DNA of 64,000 nt from Shewanella electrodiphila (GCF_023283985.1 NZ_JAKIKU010000017.1:25836-89835); one strand, 5' to 3'; counted from the first letter of the stretch, positions 1-9,399 are shown. Notes: generated by a model from the sequence alone, not told the origin. A program made the numbers and translations.

Positions 1-167
1 GCTACGATGAACATCTTAGTTTGTAATGCTGGAGCTAGTTCTGGTTGACGAGCTGAAGCTTCTAAGAATTTACCACCTAAGATAGCAAAACCAATACCAG
101 TACCTAGCGCTGCTAAGCCAATCATGATCGCAACAGCTAATGCTGTAAAGCTAATTACAGTTTCCAT
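1..167 (-). CDS. atpE: ATP synthase F0 subunit c, 5' part only
   Basis: N-terminal part of the F0 proteolipid that forms the membrane rotor ring. The visible protein starts METVISFTALAVAIMIGLAA, continues with the glycine-rich first helix (GTGIGFAILGGKF) and reaches the polar loop (ASARQPE), where the R-Q-P motif contacts the central stalk. The gene runs off the left edge, so the helix with the proton-binding acid is not seen. A GGAG ribosome site precedes the ATG. It follows atpB by about 33 bases in the usual I-B-E order. Identification is secure. Confidence 0.95.
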   Translation of the reverse strand, partial: METVISFTALAVAIMIGLAALGTGIGFAILGGKFLEASARQPELAPALQTKMFIV

Positions 168-200
168 TTTATCTCCGATAAATAACTAATTTTAAATAAA

Positions 201-1022
201 TTAATGTTCTTCATGTGCCATGCTTAGATATACAATCGTAAGCATCATGAAGATAAACGCCTGCAGCACAATAACCAAAATATGGAAAATAGCCCAAGGC
301 ACTGATAGTGCAAACTGAGCCCACCAAGGCATCAGTGCTATCAGAATAAAGATCAACTCACCTGCATACAGGTTACCAAACAGACGAAGCGATAATGAAA
401 TCGGTTTCGCAATCAGAGTCACTGTTTCCAATACTAAGTTTACTGGAATCAAAGACCAATGATTGAAAGGTTGTAAGGTCATTTCTTTTGTGAAACCACC
501 AAATCCTTTTACTTTAATACTGTAAAAAACAATCAACGCGAACACACTCAAGGCTAGACCTAGAGTTACGTTTAAGTCGGTTGTTGGTACAATTTTAAGG
601 TAAGGAACACCTAAAAATCTGTTTGCGGCTTCAGGTACAAAGTCAACTGGAATTAAGTCCATTAAATTCATCAGGAAAACCCAGACAAAGATAGTCAGAC
701 CTAATGGTGCGATAACAGCGTTACGCCCATGAAATGAGTCTTTAACGATTTTATCTACACCTTCCACGCACATTTCAACGAAACATTGAAATTTACCTGG
801 AACGCCAGTTGTTGCTTTTTGTCCTACTTTGAAGAATGCCCACAAAAATAGAACCCCAAGACCTACTGAAAACAAAAGTGAGTCAATGTGCCAAGTCCAA
901 AAACCGGCATCTTGACATGCATGATTAAAAGCAATTCCGCCATCAGCAGAACACATTTTCGCATTAGTCAGGTGATGCTGGATATACTCGGAAGCATTTA
1001 ATGCTTCACCAGTTGTCGCCAT
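201..1022 (-). CDS. atpB: ATP synthase F0 subunit a
   Basis: Subunit a is the membrane stator that carries the proton half-channels. Several hydrophobic helices are visible, and the conserved helix with the essential arginine reads SLSLRLFGNLYAGE. The ATG at 1022 (MATTGEALNASEYIQHHL) is preferred to a GTG at 1034 because a GTGAG ribosome site sits seven bases before it and the protein then has 273 residues, close to the family length. It lies between atpI and atpE in the atp operon. Confidence 0.95.
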   Translation of the reverse strand: MATTGEALNASEYIQHHLTNAKMCSADGGIAFNHACQDAGFWTWHIDSLLFSVGLGVLFLWAFFKVGQKATTGVPGKFQCFVEMCVEGVDKIVKDSFHGRNAVIAPLGLTIFVWVFLMNLMDLIPVDFVPEAANRFLGVPYLKIVPTTDLNVTLGLALSVFALIVFYSIKVKGFGGFTKEMTLQPFNHWSLIPVNLVLETVTLIAKPISLSLRLFGNLYAGELIFILIALMPWWAQFALSVPWAIFHILVIVLQAFIFMMLTIVYLSMAHEEH

Positions 1023-1034
1023 GATTAATCTCAC

Positions 1035-1418
1035 TTAATTTTGCTTGAAGTATAAAGGGGCTGTCCAAGGTATTAGTAATGCCAACAAATAACAGCTAAA
1101 TAACGGCAAAAATGGCGTTTTTAGCATGCCAAATGCGATGGCAAACAACACAATGGTTAGCAGCAACTTTACCGCTTCCCCCAAGAAAAACATCCAAACG
1201 ACTTTTCCTGACGCTTTAGCTCCCGCATGAGAGAAAGCAAGGGTTGCGAATACAAAATTAGGGAGTACAGCAATGAGACCACCTGCCAAAGCAGATAAGC
1301 CATACTGAGCTCCCCACAGAGCGAAAAAGAAAATTGAAGTTCCCCCAGCTACCGCCGCCTGTAACAACACTATTCGATAGGCTGACCACCGGCCACGACG
1401 CGCTAAAACCTTACTCAA
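1035..1418 (-). CDS. atpI: ATP synthase protein I
   Basis: AtpI is the small membrane protein usually encoded first in atp operons and thought to help assemble the c ring. The 127-residue product has about four hydrophobic segments after a basic start (SKVLARRGRWSAYRIV). The start is TTG, with GGAG eight bases upstream. AtpI proteins diverge strongly, so position in the operon carries much of the call. It ends 12 bases before the preferred atpB start. Confidence 0.88.
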   Translation of the reverse strand: MSKVLARRGRWSAYRIVLLQAAVAGGTSIFFFALWGAQYGLSALAGGLIAVLPNFVFATLAFSHAGAKASGKVVWMFFLGEAVKLLLTIVLFAIAFGMLKTPFLPLFSCYLLALLIPWTAPLYFKQN

Positions 1419-1503
1419 TTTTGAATCTCCGCATTAGTACTTATTTTTCCACTAGGCCATTAATGTGATCATTAACGACTCAGACAGGAAAAAAAGCATG
1501 CAA

Positions 1504-1531
1504 AGTATACCTTTTCACACCTTGTTTGCAA
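1504..1531 (-). promoter_or_regulatory. Putative sigma-70 promoter of the atp operon
   Basis: On the minus strand TTGCAA (1526-1531) and TATACT (1504-1509) are separated by 16 bases, about 85 bases upstream of the atpI start. The rest of the 225-base gap between parB and atpI shows nothing else I can name. Read by eye only. Confidence 0.55.
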
Positions 1532-1643
1532 CTTTGATGAGAGGTTAAACAGTGATATTAGGCGTGATTTGGCTTTATATTTCTAAAAACTCAAAATTAC
1601 GCCTTGTTACAAAGTTACTATTGAAATGACTTTGTTGAGGGAT

Positions 1644-2537
1644 TTAGTGAATTTTGCTAAGTATTCCATCTAATTCAGCAAGATCTTGGTAGTTTATTAC
1701 AATTTTACCCTTGCCTTTAGTGCCATGATTAATAGCCACTTTAGCACCTAGTTTTTCAATTAACTGTTGCTCCAAGCGGGTTACATCATGATCTTTAGTT
1801 GGTTTTTCAGCTTCTTTAGCAGGATTTAGGGCTTTATTAACTAATCGTTCAGTTTCTCGAACTGTCATTTCTTTAGAAGCGACCAATCGAGCTAAATTAG
1901 TTTGCTCTTCACCTTCAATTGCTAGCAGTGCGCGAGCATGACCCATGTCAATATCGCCATACTCTAATAAACGCTTCACTGGTTCATTTAAACTATTTAA
2001 ACGTAATAAGTTAGACACACTTGCTCTAGATTTACCGACCGCATCGGCAGTTTGCTGGTGAGTTAATTCAAACTCTTCGAGTAAACGTTGTAATGCAATC
2101 GCTTCTTCCATTGCATTTAGGTCTTCACGTTGAATATTTTCAATTAACGCAATAGCAACCGCTGACTCATCAGGTACCTGCTTAACAATACAAGGGACTT
2201 TGTCTAGTTGAGCAATTTGTGATGCGCGCCAACGACGTTCACCAGCAATAATTTCATACTTTTCAGCATCAACTTTACGCACCACAATAGGTTGAATCAC
2301 CCCTTGTGACTTAATTGACTCTGCTAACTCTTCTAACGCTTCAGGTGACATATCTTTACGCGGTTGATACTTACCAGACTGCAGTAAATCTAAATCGAGC
2401 ATCAGTAAGCCATCTTCCTGTGGCGATTGTGTTACTTTTGCTTCTGTTTGAGTCTGTTCAGTTTTTCGGCTCGCAGCGTTGCTGTTGCTTAACAAAGCAT
2501 CTAAGCCTTTACCTAAACCGCGTTTTTTTAACGTCAT
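1644..2537 (-). CDS. parB: Chromosome partitioning protein ParB
   Basis: ParB binds parS sites, spreads on the DNA and loads condensin. The 297-residue protein begins with the typical KKRGLGKGLDALL, followed by the ParB/Srx CTPase domain (LLQSGKYQPR, then the GERRWRA box near residues 99-105), an HTH (QTADAVGKSRASVSNLLRL) and a C-terminal dimerisation region. It follows parA by 15 bases. Three matching parS sites occur in this window (33786, 35067, 38201), which supports the call. Confidence 0.96.
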   Translation of the reverse strand: MTLKKRGLGKGLDALLSNSNAASRKTEQTQTEAKVTQSPQEDGLLMLDLDLLQSGKYQPRKDMSPEALEELAESIKSQGVIQPIVVRKVDAEKYEIIAGERRWRASQIAQLDKVPCIVKQVPDESAVAIALIENIQREDLNAMEEAIALQRLLEEFELTHQQTADAVGKSRASVSNLLRLNSLNEPVKRLLEYGDIDMGHARALLAIEGEEQTNLARLVASKEMTVRETERLVNKALNPAKEAEKPTKDHDVTRLEQQLIEKLGAKVAINHGTKGKGKIVINYQDLAELDGILSKIH

Positions 2538-2552
2538 TTTATTCCCTTACGC

Positions 2553-3335
2553 TTACTTAGATTCTGTTTGTTGCTCAGCGCGGCGAATAATTTCTCCGGC
2601 TAAAGCTAAATAGGCTTTTGCACCTGCACTGGACTTGTCGTAATACATTGCTGGCGCACCAAAACTAGGTGCTTCAGCTAAACGAATATTTCGTGGTATC
2701 ACTGTGCGATAAACTTTTTCACCAAAATGCTGTTTAAGTTGATCAGATACATCATTTGATAATCGATTTCGAGGATCATACATAGTACGTAAGATCCCTT
2801 CGATATTTAACGTAGGATTCACCATTGCGCCTAATTTAGTAATGGTATCGATCAGGGCAGTTAAGCCTTCTAAGGCATAATATTCACACTGCATTGGCAC
2901 CAATACAGAGTCTGCCGCAGACATGGCATTCACCGTCAACATGTTCAATGAAGGTGGACAGTCAATAAAGATGAAATCATAATCATCTTTAACTTCTGCA
3001 AGTGCATTCTTTAATCGAATTTCTCTGGCAAAAAACTCCATGAGTTTGATTTCTGCAGCAGTAACGTCACCATTACCGGCAATAAGATCGTATTTACCCG
3101 TCGTATCTTTAATGACTATTTCGGCAAAAGGCTTTTCTTCGACAAGTAACTCGTAAGCCGTGTTTTCAACTTCGTACTTATCGACACCACTGCCCATAGT
3201 GGCATTACCCTGTGGATCAAGATCGATTAACAGCACTTTGCGTTTTGTGGCCGCAAGTGAGGCTGCTAAATTAACACAAGTTGTTGTTTTTCCTACGCCA
3301 CCTTTCTGGTTAGCTACGGCAATGATTTTACCCAC
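2553..3335 (-). CDS. parA: Chromosome partitioning ATPase ParA (Soj)
   Basis: ParA is a deviant Walker ATPase that binds DNA non-specifically and moves ParB-parS complexes. The N-terminal motif KGGVGKTTTCVNLAAS carries the signature lysine; FIDCPPSLN is the Walker B region. At 260 residues it has the short chromosomal form without an N-terminal HTH. It is co-transcribed with parB and sits beside rsmG-mnmG, the usual origin-proximal arrangement. Confidence 0.96.
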   Translation of the reverse strand: MGKIIAVANQKGGVGKTTTCVNLAASLAATKRKVLLIDLDPQGNATMGSGVDKYEVENTAYELLVEEKPFAEIVIKDTTGKYDLIAGNGDVTAAEIKLMEFFAREIRLKNALAEVKDDYDFIFIDCPPSLNMLTVNAMSAADSVLVPMQCEYYALEGLTALIDTITKLGAMVNPTLNIEGILRTMYDPRNRLSNDVSDQLKQHFGEKVYRTVIPRNIRLAEAPSFGAPAMYYDKSSAGAKAYLALAGEIIRRAEQQTESK

Positions 3336-3392
3336 GTGTTCACCCTAAGGACATATTTACGATGTCCGATAATATTTATTCTATTGCTAGTG

Positions 3393-4016
3393 CTATTTTT
3401 GCTTCACTAGCTTTAACAGATGTCTTTGCTCATCTAACCTTGGTACTGTTAACGTGATTGTTTCAACCACGTCAAACCCAGCAGGAATACTGGTTAACTC
3501 AGCATCACTCAATTGGCCTTTTAGCGCATAAAATTGACCATTGTCAGCTGGTAAGTGATGACACCAAGTCAACATATCTTCAATTGACGCAAATGCACGA
3601 CTGATCACACCATCAAATTTCTGTTCAGGCTCATAAGCCTCAACACGGCTTTCAACTGATGTAATGTTATTAATTTTTAATTCAAACTGAACCTGTTTTT
3701 GAAAACGGATCCGTTTTCCTAAACTGTCTAGTAATACGAATTCTTTGTCGGGATTTAAAATTGCTAATGGGATCCCTGGTAAACCTGGTCCCGTTCCGAC
3801 ATCAATGAACCTTTGCCCTTTAAGATAAGGAGAAACCACCAAACTGTCCATAACATGACGGATTAACATCTGTTCAGGATCTCTGACTGATGTCAGGTTA
3901 TAGGCTTTATTCCATTTATTTAGCATGGTAACAAACCCAACCAATTGTTGCTGTTGAGTTTCAGTCGCTGAAATATTGGTTTCAGCTAGATAAGTTTTAA
4001 GTTGATCGGCTAGCAC
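3393..4016 (-). CDS. rsmG: 16S rRNA (guanine-527-N7) methyltransferase
   Basis: RsmG (GidB) methylates N7 of G527 in 16S rRNA using SAM. The SAM-binding loop DVGTGPGLPGIPLA and the N-terminal NKWNKAYNLTSVRDPEQM are diagnostic. I choose the GTG at 4016 (MLADQLKTYLAE), which has GAGG nine bases upstream and gives 207 residues as in E. coli; a TTG at 4037 would add seven non-conserved residues. It lies downstream of mnmG, with a hairpin between them. Confidence 0.93.
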   Translation of the reverse strand: MLADQLKTYLAETNISATETQQQQLVGFVTMLNKWNKAYNLTSVRDPEQMLIRHVMDSLVVSPYLKGQRFIDVGTGPGLPGIPLAILNPDKEFVLLDSLGKRIRFQKQVQFELKINNITSVESRVEAYEPEQKFDGVISRAFASIEDMLTWCHHLPADNGQFYALKGQLSDAELTSIPAGFDVVETITLTVPRLDEQRHLLKLVKQK

Positions 4017-4081
4017 GCTAAGTGACCTCAAAATCAAAGGGAATCATAAATCATCGGGTATTATGAATGGCAGAAATGACT

Positions 4082-4105
4082 AAGGGAAGCCTCAAAGCTT
4101 CCCTT
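4082..4105 (-). terminator. Hairpin between mnmG and rsmG
   Basis: Perfect 9-bp arms AAGGGAAGC / GCTTCCCTT with a 6-base loop lie between the mnmG stop and rsmG. The T run after the stem on the minus strand is poor, so it may be a weak terminator or a processing site. Confidence 0.45.
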
Positions 4106-4135
4106 ATTAGTTAAAACACAACTTTTTACTGCTAT

Positions 4136-6025
4136 TTAGGCGCTTTTACGCAATAAACCGCGTTTTTTTAAGTGAACAAGTAAAATTGAAATCGCAGCTG
4201 GCGTCATTCCAGAGATCCGAGAAGCTTGGCCAATGGTTTCTGGCTTATGCTCATTCATCTTAGCGATGACTTCATTAGATAAGCCTGTCACTTCTTGATA
4301 ATCAAGATCTAACGGTAAACTAGTGGTTTCATGACGAATAGCTTTATCTATTTCACCTTGCTGCCTTTGGATATAGCCCGAATATTTTACTTGAATTTGA
4401 ACTTGTTCTGCAGCGCATGGATCTTCAATCGCTGGGCCAAAACCTTCTAAACTCATGAGCTTTTGGTAATCCATTTCTGGACGGCGCAATAAATCTTCAA
4501 ACGAAGCTTCACGTGAAATAGGCGTATTTAATTCAGGATTTAATACATCTAACAAAGGTGAATTGTTATGAACCCAATTACTGCGTAAACGCTGTAATTC
4601 AGTTTCAATCGATTCTCTTTTCTCATTAAATTTCTGCCAACGTTCATCATCAACAAGGCCAAGTTCGCGACCTTTTTCAGTCAAACGTAAATCAGCATTG
4701 TCTTCTCGCAGCAATAATCGATATTCCGCACGGCTAGTGAACATGCGGTAAGGCTCTTTTGTCCCTAAAGTTGATAGATCATCAACTAAAACACCAATAT
4801 AAGCTTGATCACGTCTTGGACACCAAGCTTCTTTGCCTTGAACTTGTAATGAAGCATTCATACCAGCAAGTAAGCCCTGTGCACCGGCTTCTTCATAGCC
4901 GGTTGTACCATTGATTTGTCCAGCAAAGAACAAACCATCAATATTTTTGGTTTCTAATGAATTCTTCAGATCTCGTGGATCAAAATAATCATATTCAATG
5001 GCATAACCTGGTCGAATGATCTCAGCATTTTCCATACCTTGAATTGATCGGACTAAATTTAGCTGAACATCAAATGGTAAACTGGTTGAGATCCCGTTTG
5101 GGTAGATCTCATTAGTCGTTAAACCTTCAGGTTCAATAAATATTTGATGCGAAGTCTTGTCAGCAAAACGATTAATTTTATCTTCAATCGATGGGCAGTA
5201 TCTTGGGCCAATGCCTTCAATAACCCCAGAATACATTGGACTGCGATCAAGTCCTCCACGAATAATATCGTGAGTTTTTTCATTGGTATGAGTGATATAA
5301 CAAGAGACTTGCTGCGGGTGTTGGCTTACATCACCGATAAACGACATTACCGGCAATGGCGTGTCACCTTTTTGCTCTTGCATCTTGTCAAAATCAATGC
5401 TGTTTGCATCGATTCTTGGTGGTGTGCCTGTTTTAAGACGTCCTACACGAATTGGTAATTCTTTTAAACGGTTTGCTAATGCGATAGCTGGTGGATCACC
5501 AGCACGTCCGCCGCTGTAGTTTTCTAATCCAATATGGATTTTCCCGCTTAAAAAAGTGCCTGTTGTCAGTACAACACTTGGAGACTCAAATGCTAAGCCC
5601 ATTTGAGTAACTACACCAATAACTTTATTATTTTCAACAACTAAGTCATCTACGGCTTGTTGGAAAATACGTAAATTTGGTTGGTGTTGAAGAATTTGTT
5701 GGATCTTTTGACGATAAAGCGCTCTATCAGCTTGTGCACGAGTGGCTCTTACTGCTGGGCCTTTGCTTGAATTCAAGGTTCTAAATTGAATACCAGCGAA
5801 ATCAGTGGCTGTTGCCATTGCTCCACCTAAAGCGTCAATTTCTTTAACCAAATGACCTTTACCAATTCCGCCTATGGCTGGGTTACAAGACATTTGTCCG
5901 AGGGTATCGATATTGTGAGTCAGTAAGAGGGTTTTTGATCCCATTCTTGCTGCTGCAAGTGCCGCTTCCGTTCCGGCATGACCACCACCAACAACAATTA
6001 CATCAAACCGTTCATGAAAATGCAT
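4136..6025 (-). CDS. mnmG: tRNA U34 carboxymethylaminomethyl-modifying enzyme, FAD subunit
   Basis: MnmG (GidA) works with MnmE to add the carboxymethylaminomethyl group at U34 of several tRNAs, using FAD, NADH and methylene-THF. The N-terminal dinucleotide fold VIVVGGGHAGTEAALAAARMG, the CNPAIGGIGKGHLVKEIDALGG block and GYEEAGAQGLLAGMNA are clear; length is 629 residues. Its partner mnmE is at 17132. Its 5' end borders oriC, as in E. coli. Confidence 0.97.
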   Translation of the reverse strand: MHFHERFDVIVVGGGHAGTEAALAAARMGSKTLLLTHNIDTLGQMSCNPAIGGIGKGHLVKEIDALGGAMATATDFAGIQFRTLNSSKGPAVRATRAQADRALYRQKIQQILQHQPNLRIFQQAVDDLVVENNKVIGVVTQMGLAFESPSVVLTTGTFLSGKIHIGLENYSGGRAGDPPAIALANRLKELPIRVGRLKTGTPPRIDANSIDFDKMQEQKGDTPLPVMSFIGDVSQHPQQVSCYITHTNEKTHDIIRGGLDRSPMYSGVIEGIGPRYCPSIEDKINRFADKTSHQIFIEPEGLTTNEIYPNGISTSLPFDVQLNLVRSIQGMENAEIIRPGYAIEYDYFDPRDLKNSLETKNIDGLFFAGQINGTTGYEEAGAQGLLAGMNASLQVQGKEAWCPRRDQAYIGVLVDDLSTLGTKEPYRMFTSRAEYRLLLREDNADLRLTEKGRELGLVDDERWQKFNEKRESIETELQRLRSNWVHNNSPLLDVLNPELNTPISREASFEDLLRRPEMDYQKLMSLEGFGPAIEDPCAAEQVQIQVKYSGYIQRQQGEIDKAIRHETTSLPLDLDYQEVTGLSNEVIAKMNEHKPETIGQASRISGMTPAAISILLVHLKKRGLLRKSA

Positions 6026-6175
6026 TTTGTAACCTTGGATAAAAGTAATTTTTCTAATTTACAGTTAAATCAGAATTTAAATCGAAAGACTGTTTCAGCC
6101 GAGTATTTTAGCACTTGCTTTGCCTTTCGGGAATGATCAATTTTCTCATTTTGATCAGACACGCTTCGCTTAATA

Positions 6176-6208
6176 GATCTTAAGATCTTTAAATAGATCT
6201 TTTTATTA
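6176..6208 (+). other. AT-rich 13-mers, likely DNA unwinding element
   Basis: Three 13-mers begin with GATCT: GATCTTAAGATCT (6176), GATCTTTAAATAG (6184, overlapping) and GATCTTTTTATTA (6196). They resemble the L, M and R 13-mers of the E. coli origin and sit on its mnmG side, as expected. Confidence 0.65.
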
Positions 6209-6338
6209 CTATTACTATTAGGATCGCCCTTTTCTGTGGAAAACCTTATTTTTTGTTTATAATCATTAGGTAACGTCAAAACGATCCTGTGATCTAGCTG
6301 CGATCTATTTCAATATAACTTGGGGATAGATCGCCTAG

Positions 6339-6347
6339 TTATCCACA
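6339..6347 (+). promoter_or_regulatory. DnaA box (perfect)
   Basis: TTATCCACA, an exact high-affinity DnaA box, inside the oriC region. Confidence 0.85.
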
Positions 6348-6411
6348 GGGGGGATCATTAACAAGATCGAGTGTAGATCAATACAAAGTTATGATCGGAT
6401 AAAATAATAGC

Positions 6412-6420
6412 TTATCCACA
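6412..6420 (+). promoter_or_regulatory. DnaA box (perfect)
   Basis: TTATCCACA, the second exact box, in the same orientation as the one at 6339. Confidence 0.85.
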
Positions 6421-6444
6421 TAGTTATCTTCTAAATTAACTTAT

Positions 6445-6453
6445 TGTGGATAA
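6445..6453 (-). promoter_or_regulatory. DnaA box (perfect, inverted)
   Basis: TGTGGATAA on the plus strand is an exact box on the minus strand, on the mioC side of the origin. Confidence 0.85.
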
Positions 6454-6503
6454 GATTGGATGATATTGTGAGTATAAATGAAGATATTAACTAAGTTGAT
6501 TGA

Positions 6504-6944
6504 TTAAATACTTGCTTGCCACTCAGATAACCAAGCTAAAGCAGCATCTTCAGGCACAGGATCCCTTTGTACATCAATTTGGATCTTATTCACAATTGGC
6601 TTTGCATCTAAACGATCTAGCTCAGAAATTATTTTTTCAGGTCCTTGGCAAAAAGTATCGTAACTTGAATCACCAATGGCACATAAAGCATATTTTAACG
6701 ACTTAAGATCGCCATTATTACCAAATAATTGCCGATAAAAGGGCTCAATATTGTCTGGAAGATCGCCAGCTCCATGTGTTGAACAGACAATTAACCACAG
6801 TGAATCTGGGTCTAAATCAGTTAGATTTGGGCTTAAATGTATTTGAGTTTGGTGGCCTATATCGGTCAATTGAGCCGCCATATCATCTGCTACGTACTCG
6901 GTTCCGCCTTGCGTTGTACCGACTAATATCTCTACTTTTGCCAT
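6504..6944 (-). CDS. mioC: MioC flavodoxin-like protein
   Basis: MioC is a small FMN flavodoxin, implicated in E. coli in biotin synthase electron transfer and known for transcription toward oriC. The FMN loop GTTQGGTEYVADDMA at the N terminus, the CSTHGAGDLPDN loop and the CAIGDSSYDTFC region are visible; 146 residues against 147 in E. coli. It reads toward oriC, as in E. coli. Confidence 0.93.
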   Translation of the reverse strand: MAKVEILVGTTQGGTEYVADDMAAQLTDIGHQTQIHLSPNLTDLDPDSLWLIVCSTHGAGDLPDNIEPFYRQLFGNNGDLKSLKYALCAIGDSSYDTFCQGPEKIISELDRLDAKPIVNKIQIDVQRDPVPEDAALAWLSEWQASI

Positions 6945-7056
6945 GTGAACACCTTATTTTTGGCTACGATTAACCATAGTTTTAAGCATAGTTTACGCAG
7001 ATTTGTCATTGCACAAAGCGCTTTTTGTCCGTATTTTCAAAGATAACTTTTAACAA

Positions 7057-8442
7057 ATGCGTAACTTATCTATGTCTCTTGTTTCTATTACGGCTGAAAT
7101 TGCTGATTTAGCATGGGGGCCACACATGCTGGTTCTATTAGTCGGTGGTGGTCTTTTTTTCCTTATTTATTCTAGGTTTATCCCATTTCGTTATATTGGT
7201 CATGCCATCAATATAGTCAGAGGGAAATACCCTGAAAAAGGGGCTAAAGGCCATATTACACATGCTGGTGCGTTATCCAGTGCGATGGCGGGCACTGTGG
7301 GAATGGGGAATATTGGTAGTGTCGCCGTAGCTATAATGGTGGGTGGACCTGGTGCTATTTTTTGGATGTGGATCAGTGCGATTGTGGGGATGGCGACGAA
7401 ATTCTTTACTTGTACCTTGGCTATTATGTATCGCGGTAAAGATGAAAATGGTGATGTACAAGGTGGACCTATGTACATTATCACCCAAGGACTGTCTAAG
7501 AAATGGCACTTTTTAGCGGTATTTTTCTGTGTTGTAGGCTTAGTGGGCAACTTTCCATTATTTAATGCCAATCAATTAGTGCAGATCATTCGTGAATGGC
7601 TAATCGTGAAACCGGGACATTTTCCAGCTGGTGAATCAACTTTTTGGGTCGATCTTTCCCTGGGTATTGTAGTGATGTTGATTGTCGCAAGCGTCATTTT
7701 AGGTGGGATCAAACGTATAGCATCGGTGGCATCTAAAGTGGTGCCATTAATGATCTTCATTTATATGGGTTGTGCTTTTTATGTGATAGCCACTAATTTA
7801 ACTGATATTCCCGGTTATTTTGAGCTGATTATTAGTGAAGCTTTCTCACTTAATTCTGTGGGAGGAGGCATATTAGGTACCATGTTAATTGGGATCCGCA
7901 GAGCTGCTTTTTCTAATGAGGCGGGTATTGGTACTGAGGTAATGGCTCACGGGAGTGCCAAAACTAATGAACCAGTTAAAGAAGGCTTAGTAGCCATGTT
8001 AGGCCCTGCTATTGATACATTAATTGTGTGCACCGCAACGGCTATGATCATTTTAATATCGGGGGTTTGGCAAGGCGGGGAAGCGCAAGGTGTGAACTTA
8101 TCAGCTCAAGCATTTGAAGTGACTATGCCTGGCGTTGGTCCCTATTTACTGATCCTTTGTGTGGTGTTTTTCAGTATTAGTACCATTTTCACGCAAGCTT
8201 TTTACGGTGGGCAATGTTTTGCATTTTTATTTGGCCGTAAAAGACTACGTTTATATCAGTGCTTTTTCTTGCTGGCGATCTTATTTGCTGCAACAGCCAC
8301 AATTCAAGAAATCGTTAATATTATTGATGCTGCTTATGCCTTAATGGCGATTCCAACCATGACCTCTGCAATTTTATTAGCCCCTAAAGTCAGAGCTGCT
8401 TCTAAGAAGTACTTTGCAAAATTGGCGCAAAATAATTCATAA
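7057..8442 (+). CDS. Alanine/glycine:cation symporter family protein
   Basis: An inner-membrane AGCS transporter that would import alanine or glycine with Na+ or H+. The family motif GTVGMGNIGSVAVAI is near residues 79-93, and about ten hydrophobic helices fill the 461 residues; FSNEAGIGTEVMAHG is a second conserved block. The start is uncertain: ATG at 7057 or ATG at 7072 (MSLVSITAE), neither with a good ribosome site. It is single, with a strong terminator after it. The exact substrate cannot be read. Confidence 0.85.
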   Translation: MRNLSMSLVSITAEIADLAWGPHMLVLLVGGGLFFLIYSRFIPFRYIGHAINIVRGKYPEKGAKGHITHAGALSSAMAGTVGMGNIGSVAVAIMVGGPGAIFWMWISAIVGMATKFFTCTLAIMYRGKDENGDVQGGPMYIITQGLSKKWHFLAVFFCVVGLVGNFPLFNANQLVQIIREWLIVKPGHFPAGESTFWVDLSLGIVVMLIVASVILGGIKRIASVASKVVPLMIFIYMGCAFYVIATNLTDIPGYFELIISEAFSLNSVGGGILGTMLIGIRRAAFSNEAGIGTEVMAHGSAKTNEPVKEGLVAMLGPAIDTLIVCTATAMIILISGVWQGGEAQGVNLSAQAFEVTMPGVGPYLLILCVVFFSISTIFTQAFYGGQCFAFLFGRKRLRLYQCFFLLAILFAATATIQEIVNIIDAAYALMAIPTMTSAILLAPKVRAASKKYFAKLAQNNS

Positions 8443-8484
8443 ATGTGTCGTGAATTCTAAAATATATTCATTATAACGGATCAG

Positions 8485-8513
8485 AAAGGGAGTGATTATT
8501 CACTCCCTTTTTG
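8485..8513 (+). terminator. Terminator after the symporter gene
   Basis: Perfect 11-bp stem AAAGGGAGTGA / TCACTCCCTTT with a TTAT loop and a T tract. It lies between convergent genes and may also stop frmB transcription. Confidence 0.85.
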
Positions 8514-8537
8514 TGTTCGGTCATAAGAAATAATGAC

Positions 8538-9380
8538 TTACTTTAATAAGTACTTTGCATGAAACCGAAGATGATCTTCTATAAAGCTACTGATAAAGAA
8601 GTAGCTATGATCATAACCTTCCTGCATGCGTAATGTCAGTGGGGATTGCTGAGTTTTGGCGGCATCAACTAAGGTTTCAGGCTTTAGTTGTTCGGTTAAG
8701 AAGTTATCTTCAGTGCCTTGATCCACCAGCATAGGCAGTTTAACAGTCGAATTTTTCATTAATTCACTACTATCGTACTCAGCCCAGGTGGTTTGATCTG
8801 ATCCTAAATAACCATTAAAGGCCTTCTGTCCCCAAGGGCAATTTATAGGGTTACAAATCGGACTAAATGCTGAAATTGACTGATATTGCTCAGGGTTTTT
8901 AAGGCCAATCGAAATAGCACCATGGCCGCCCATTGAGTGACCACTAATACTGCGCATGTTACTGACAGGAAAATGCTGCTCAATTAATGTTGGCAGCTCT
9001 TTCACCACATAGTCATACATTTGATAGTGAGTATTAAAGGGGGCTTGGGTAGCATTGAGGTAAAACCCTGCTCCTAATCCAAAATCATAGGCTGCAGATT
9101 CATCATCTGCGACATTCTCACCACGTGGACTGGTATCTGGGGCAACGATGGCGATACCTAATTCTGCGGCGACACGCTGAATACCTGATTTTTGCATGAC
9201 GTTTTCGTCGGTGCAGGTGAGTCCTGACAGCCAATAAAGCACGGGAACTTTTTGTGAAGCGGCTTGTGGCGGCAGATAAATAGCAAAGCGCATGTGGCAA
9301 TTTAGCGTATCTGAATGGTGGCGATATTGCTTTAGCCAGCCGCCGAACATTTTATTACTACTGACATTTTCTAAAGTCAT
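8538..9380 (-). CDS. frmB: S-formylglutathione hydrolase
   Basis: This esterase-D-type alpha/beta hydrolase splits S-formylglutathione to formate and glutathione, the second step of formaldehyde detoxification. Residues seen: nucleophile serine in SGHSMGG (about S149), an aspartate in DQGTEDNF and a histidine in YDHSYFF; the oxyanion region is LSGLTCTDEN. Length 280 residues is normal. It lies downstream of frmA on the same strand, with a hairpin between them. Confidence 0.93.
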   Translation of the reverse strand: MTLENVSSNKMFGGWLKQYRHHSDTLNCHMRFAIYLPPQAASQKVPVLYWLSGLTCTDENVMQKSGIQRVAAELGIAIVAPDTSPRGENVADDESAAYDFGLGAGFYLNATQAPFNTHYQMYDYVVKELPTLIEQHFPVSNMRSISGHSMGGHGAISIGLKNPEQYQSISAFSPICNPINCPWGQKAFNGYLGSDQTTWAEYDSSELMKNSTVKLPMLVDQGTEDNFLTEQLKPETLVDAAKTQQSPLTLRMQEGYDHSYFFISSFIEDHLRFHAKYLLK

Positions 9381-9399
9381 TTGATTGATCGCTTATGAT

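Larger units (their letters stand above)
6120..6460. other. oriC: Chromosomal replication origin oriC (mnmG-mioC gap)
   Basis: The 478-base gap between mnmG and mioC holds an oriC-like array: about 14 GATC sites within some 270 bases, three perfect TTATCCACA DnaA boxes, weaker matches such as TGTGGAAAA at 6236 and TGGGGATAG at 6321, and AT-rich 13-mers beginning GATCT on the left. The position matches the E. coli origin between gidA and mioC. The function is inferred from sequence and synteny. Confidence 0.88.

Noticed and set aside
4505..4520. parS-like AGCTTCACGTGAAATA within mnmG
   Set aside because: Only 13 of 16 bases match, with mismatches in both outer arms, and it codes for conserved protein; too weak to call.
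6070..6279. A 69-codon open frame on the minus strand between mnmG and mioC
   Set aside because: It lies in the oriC AT-rich region, its codons are dictated by GATC and A/T repeats, and it matches no family I recognise.
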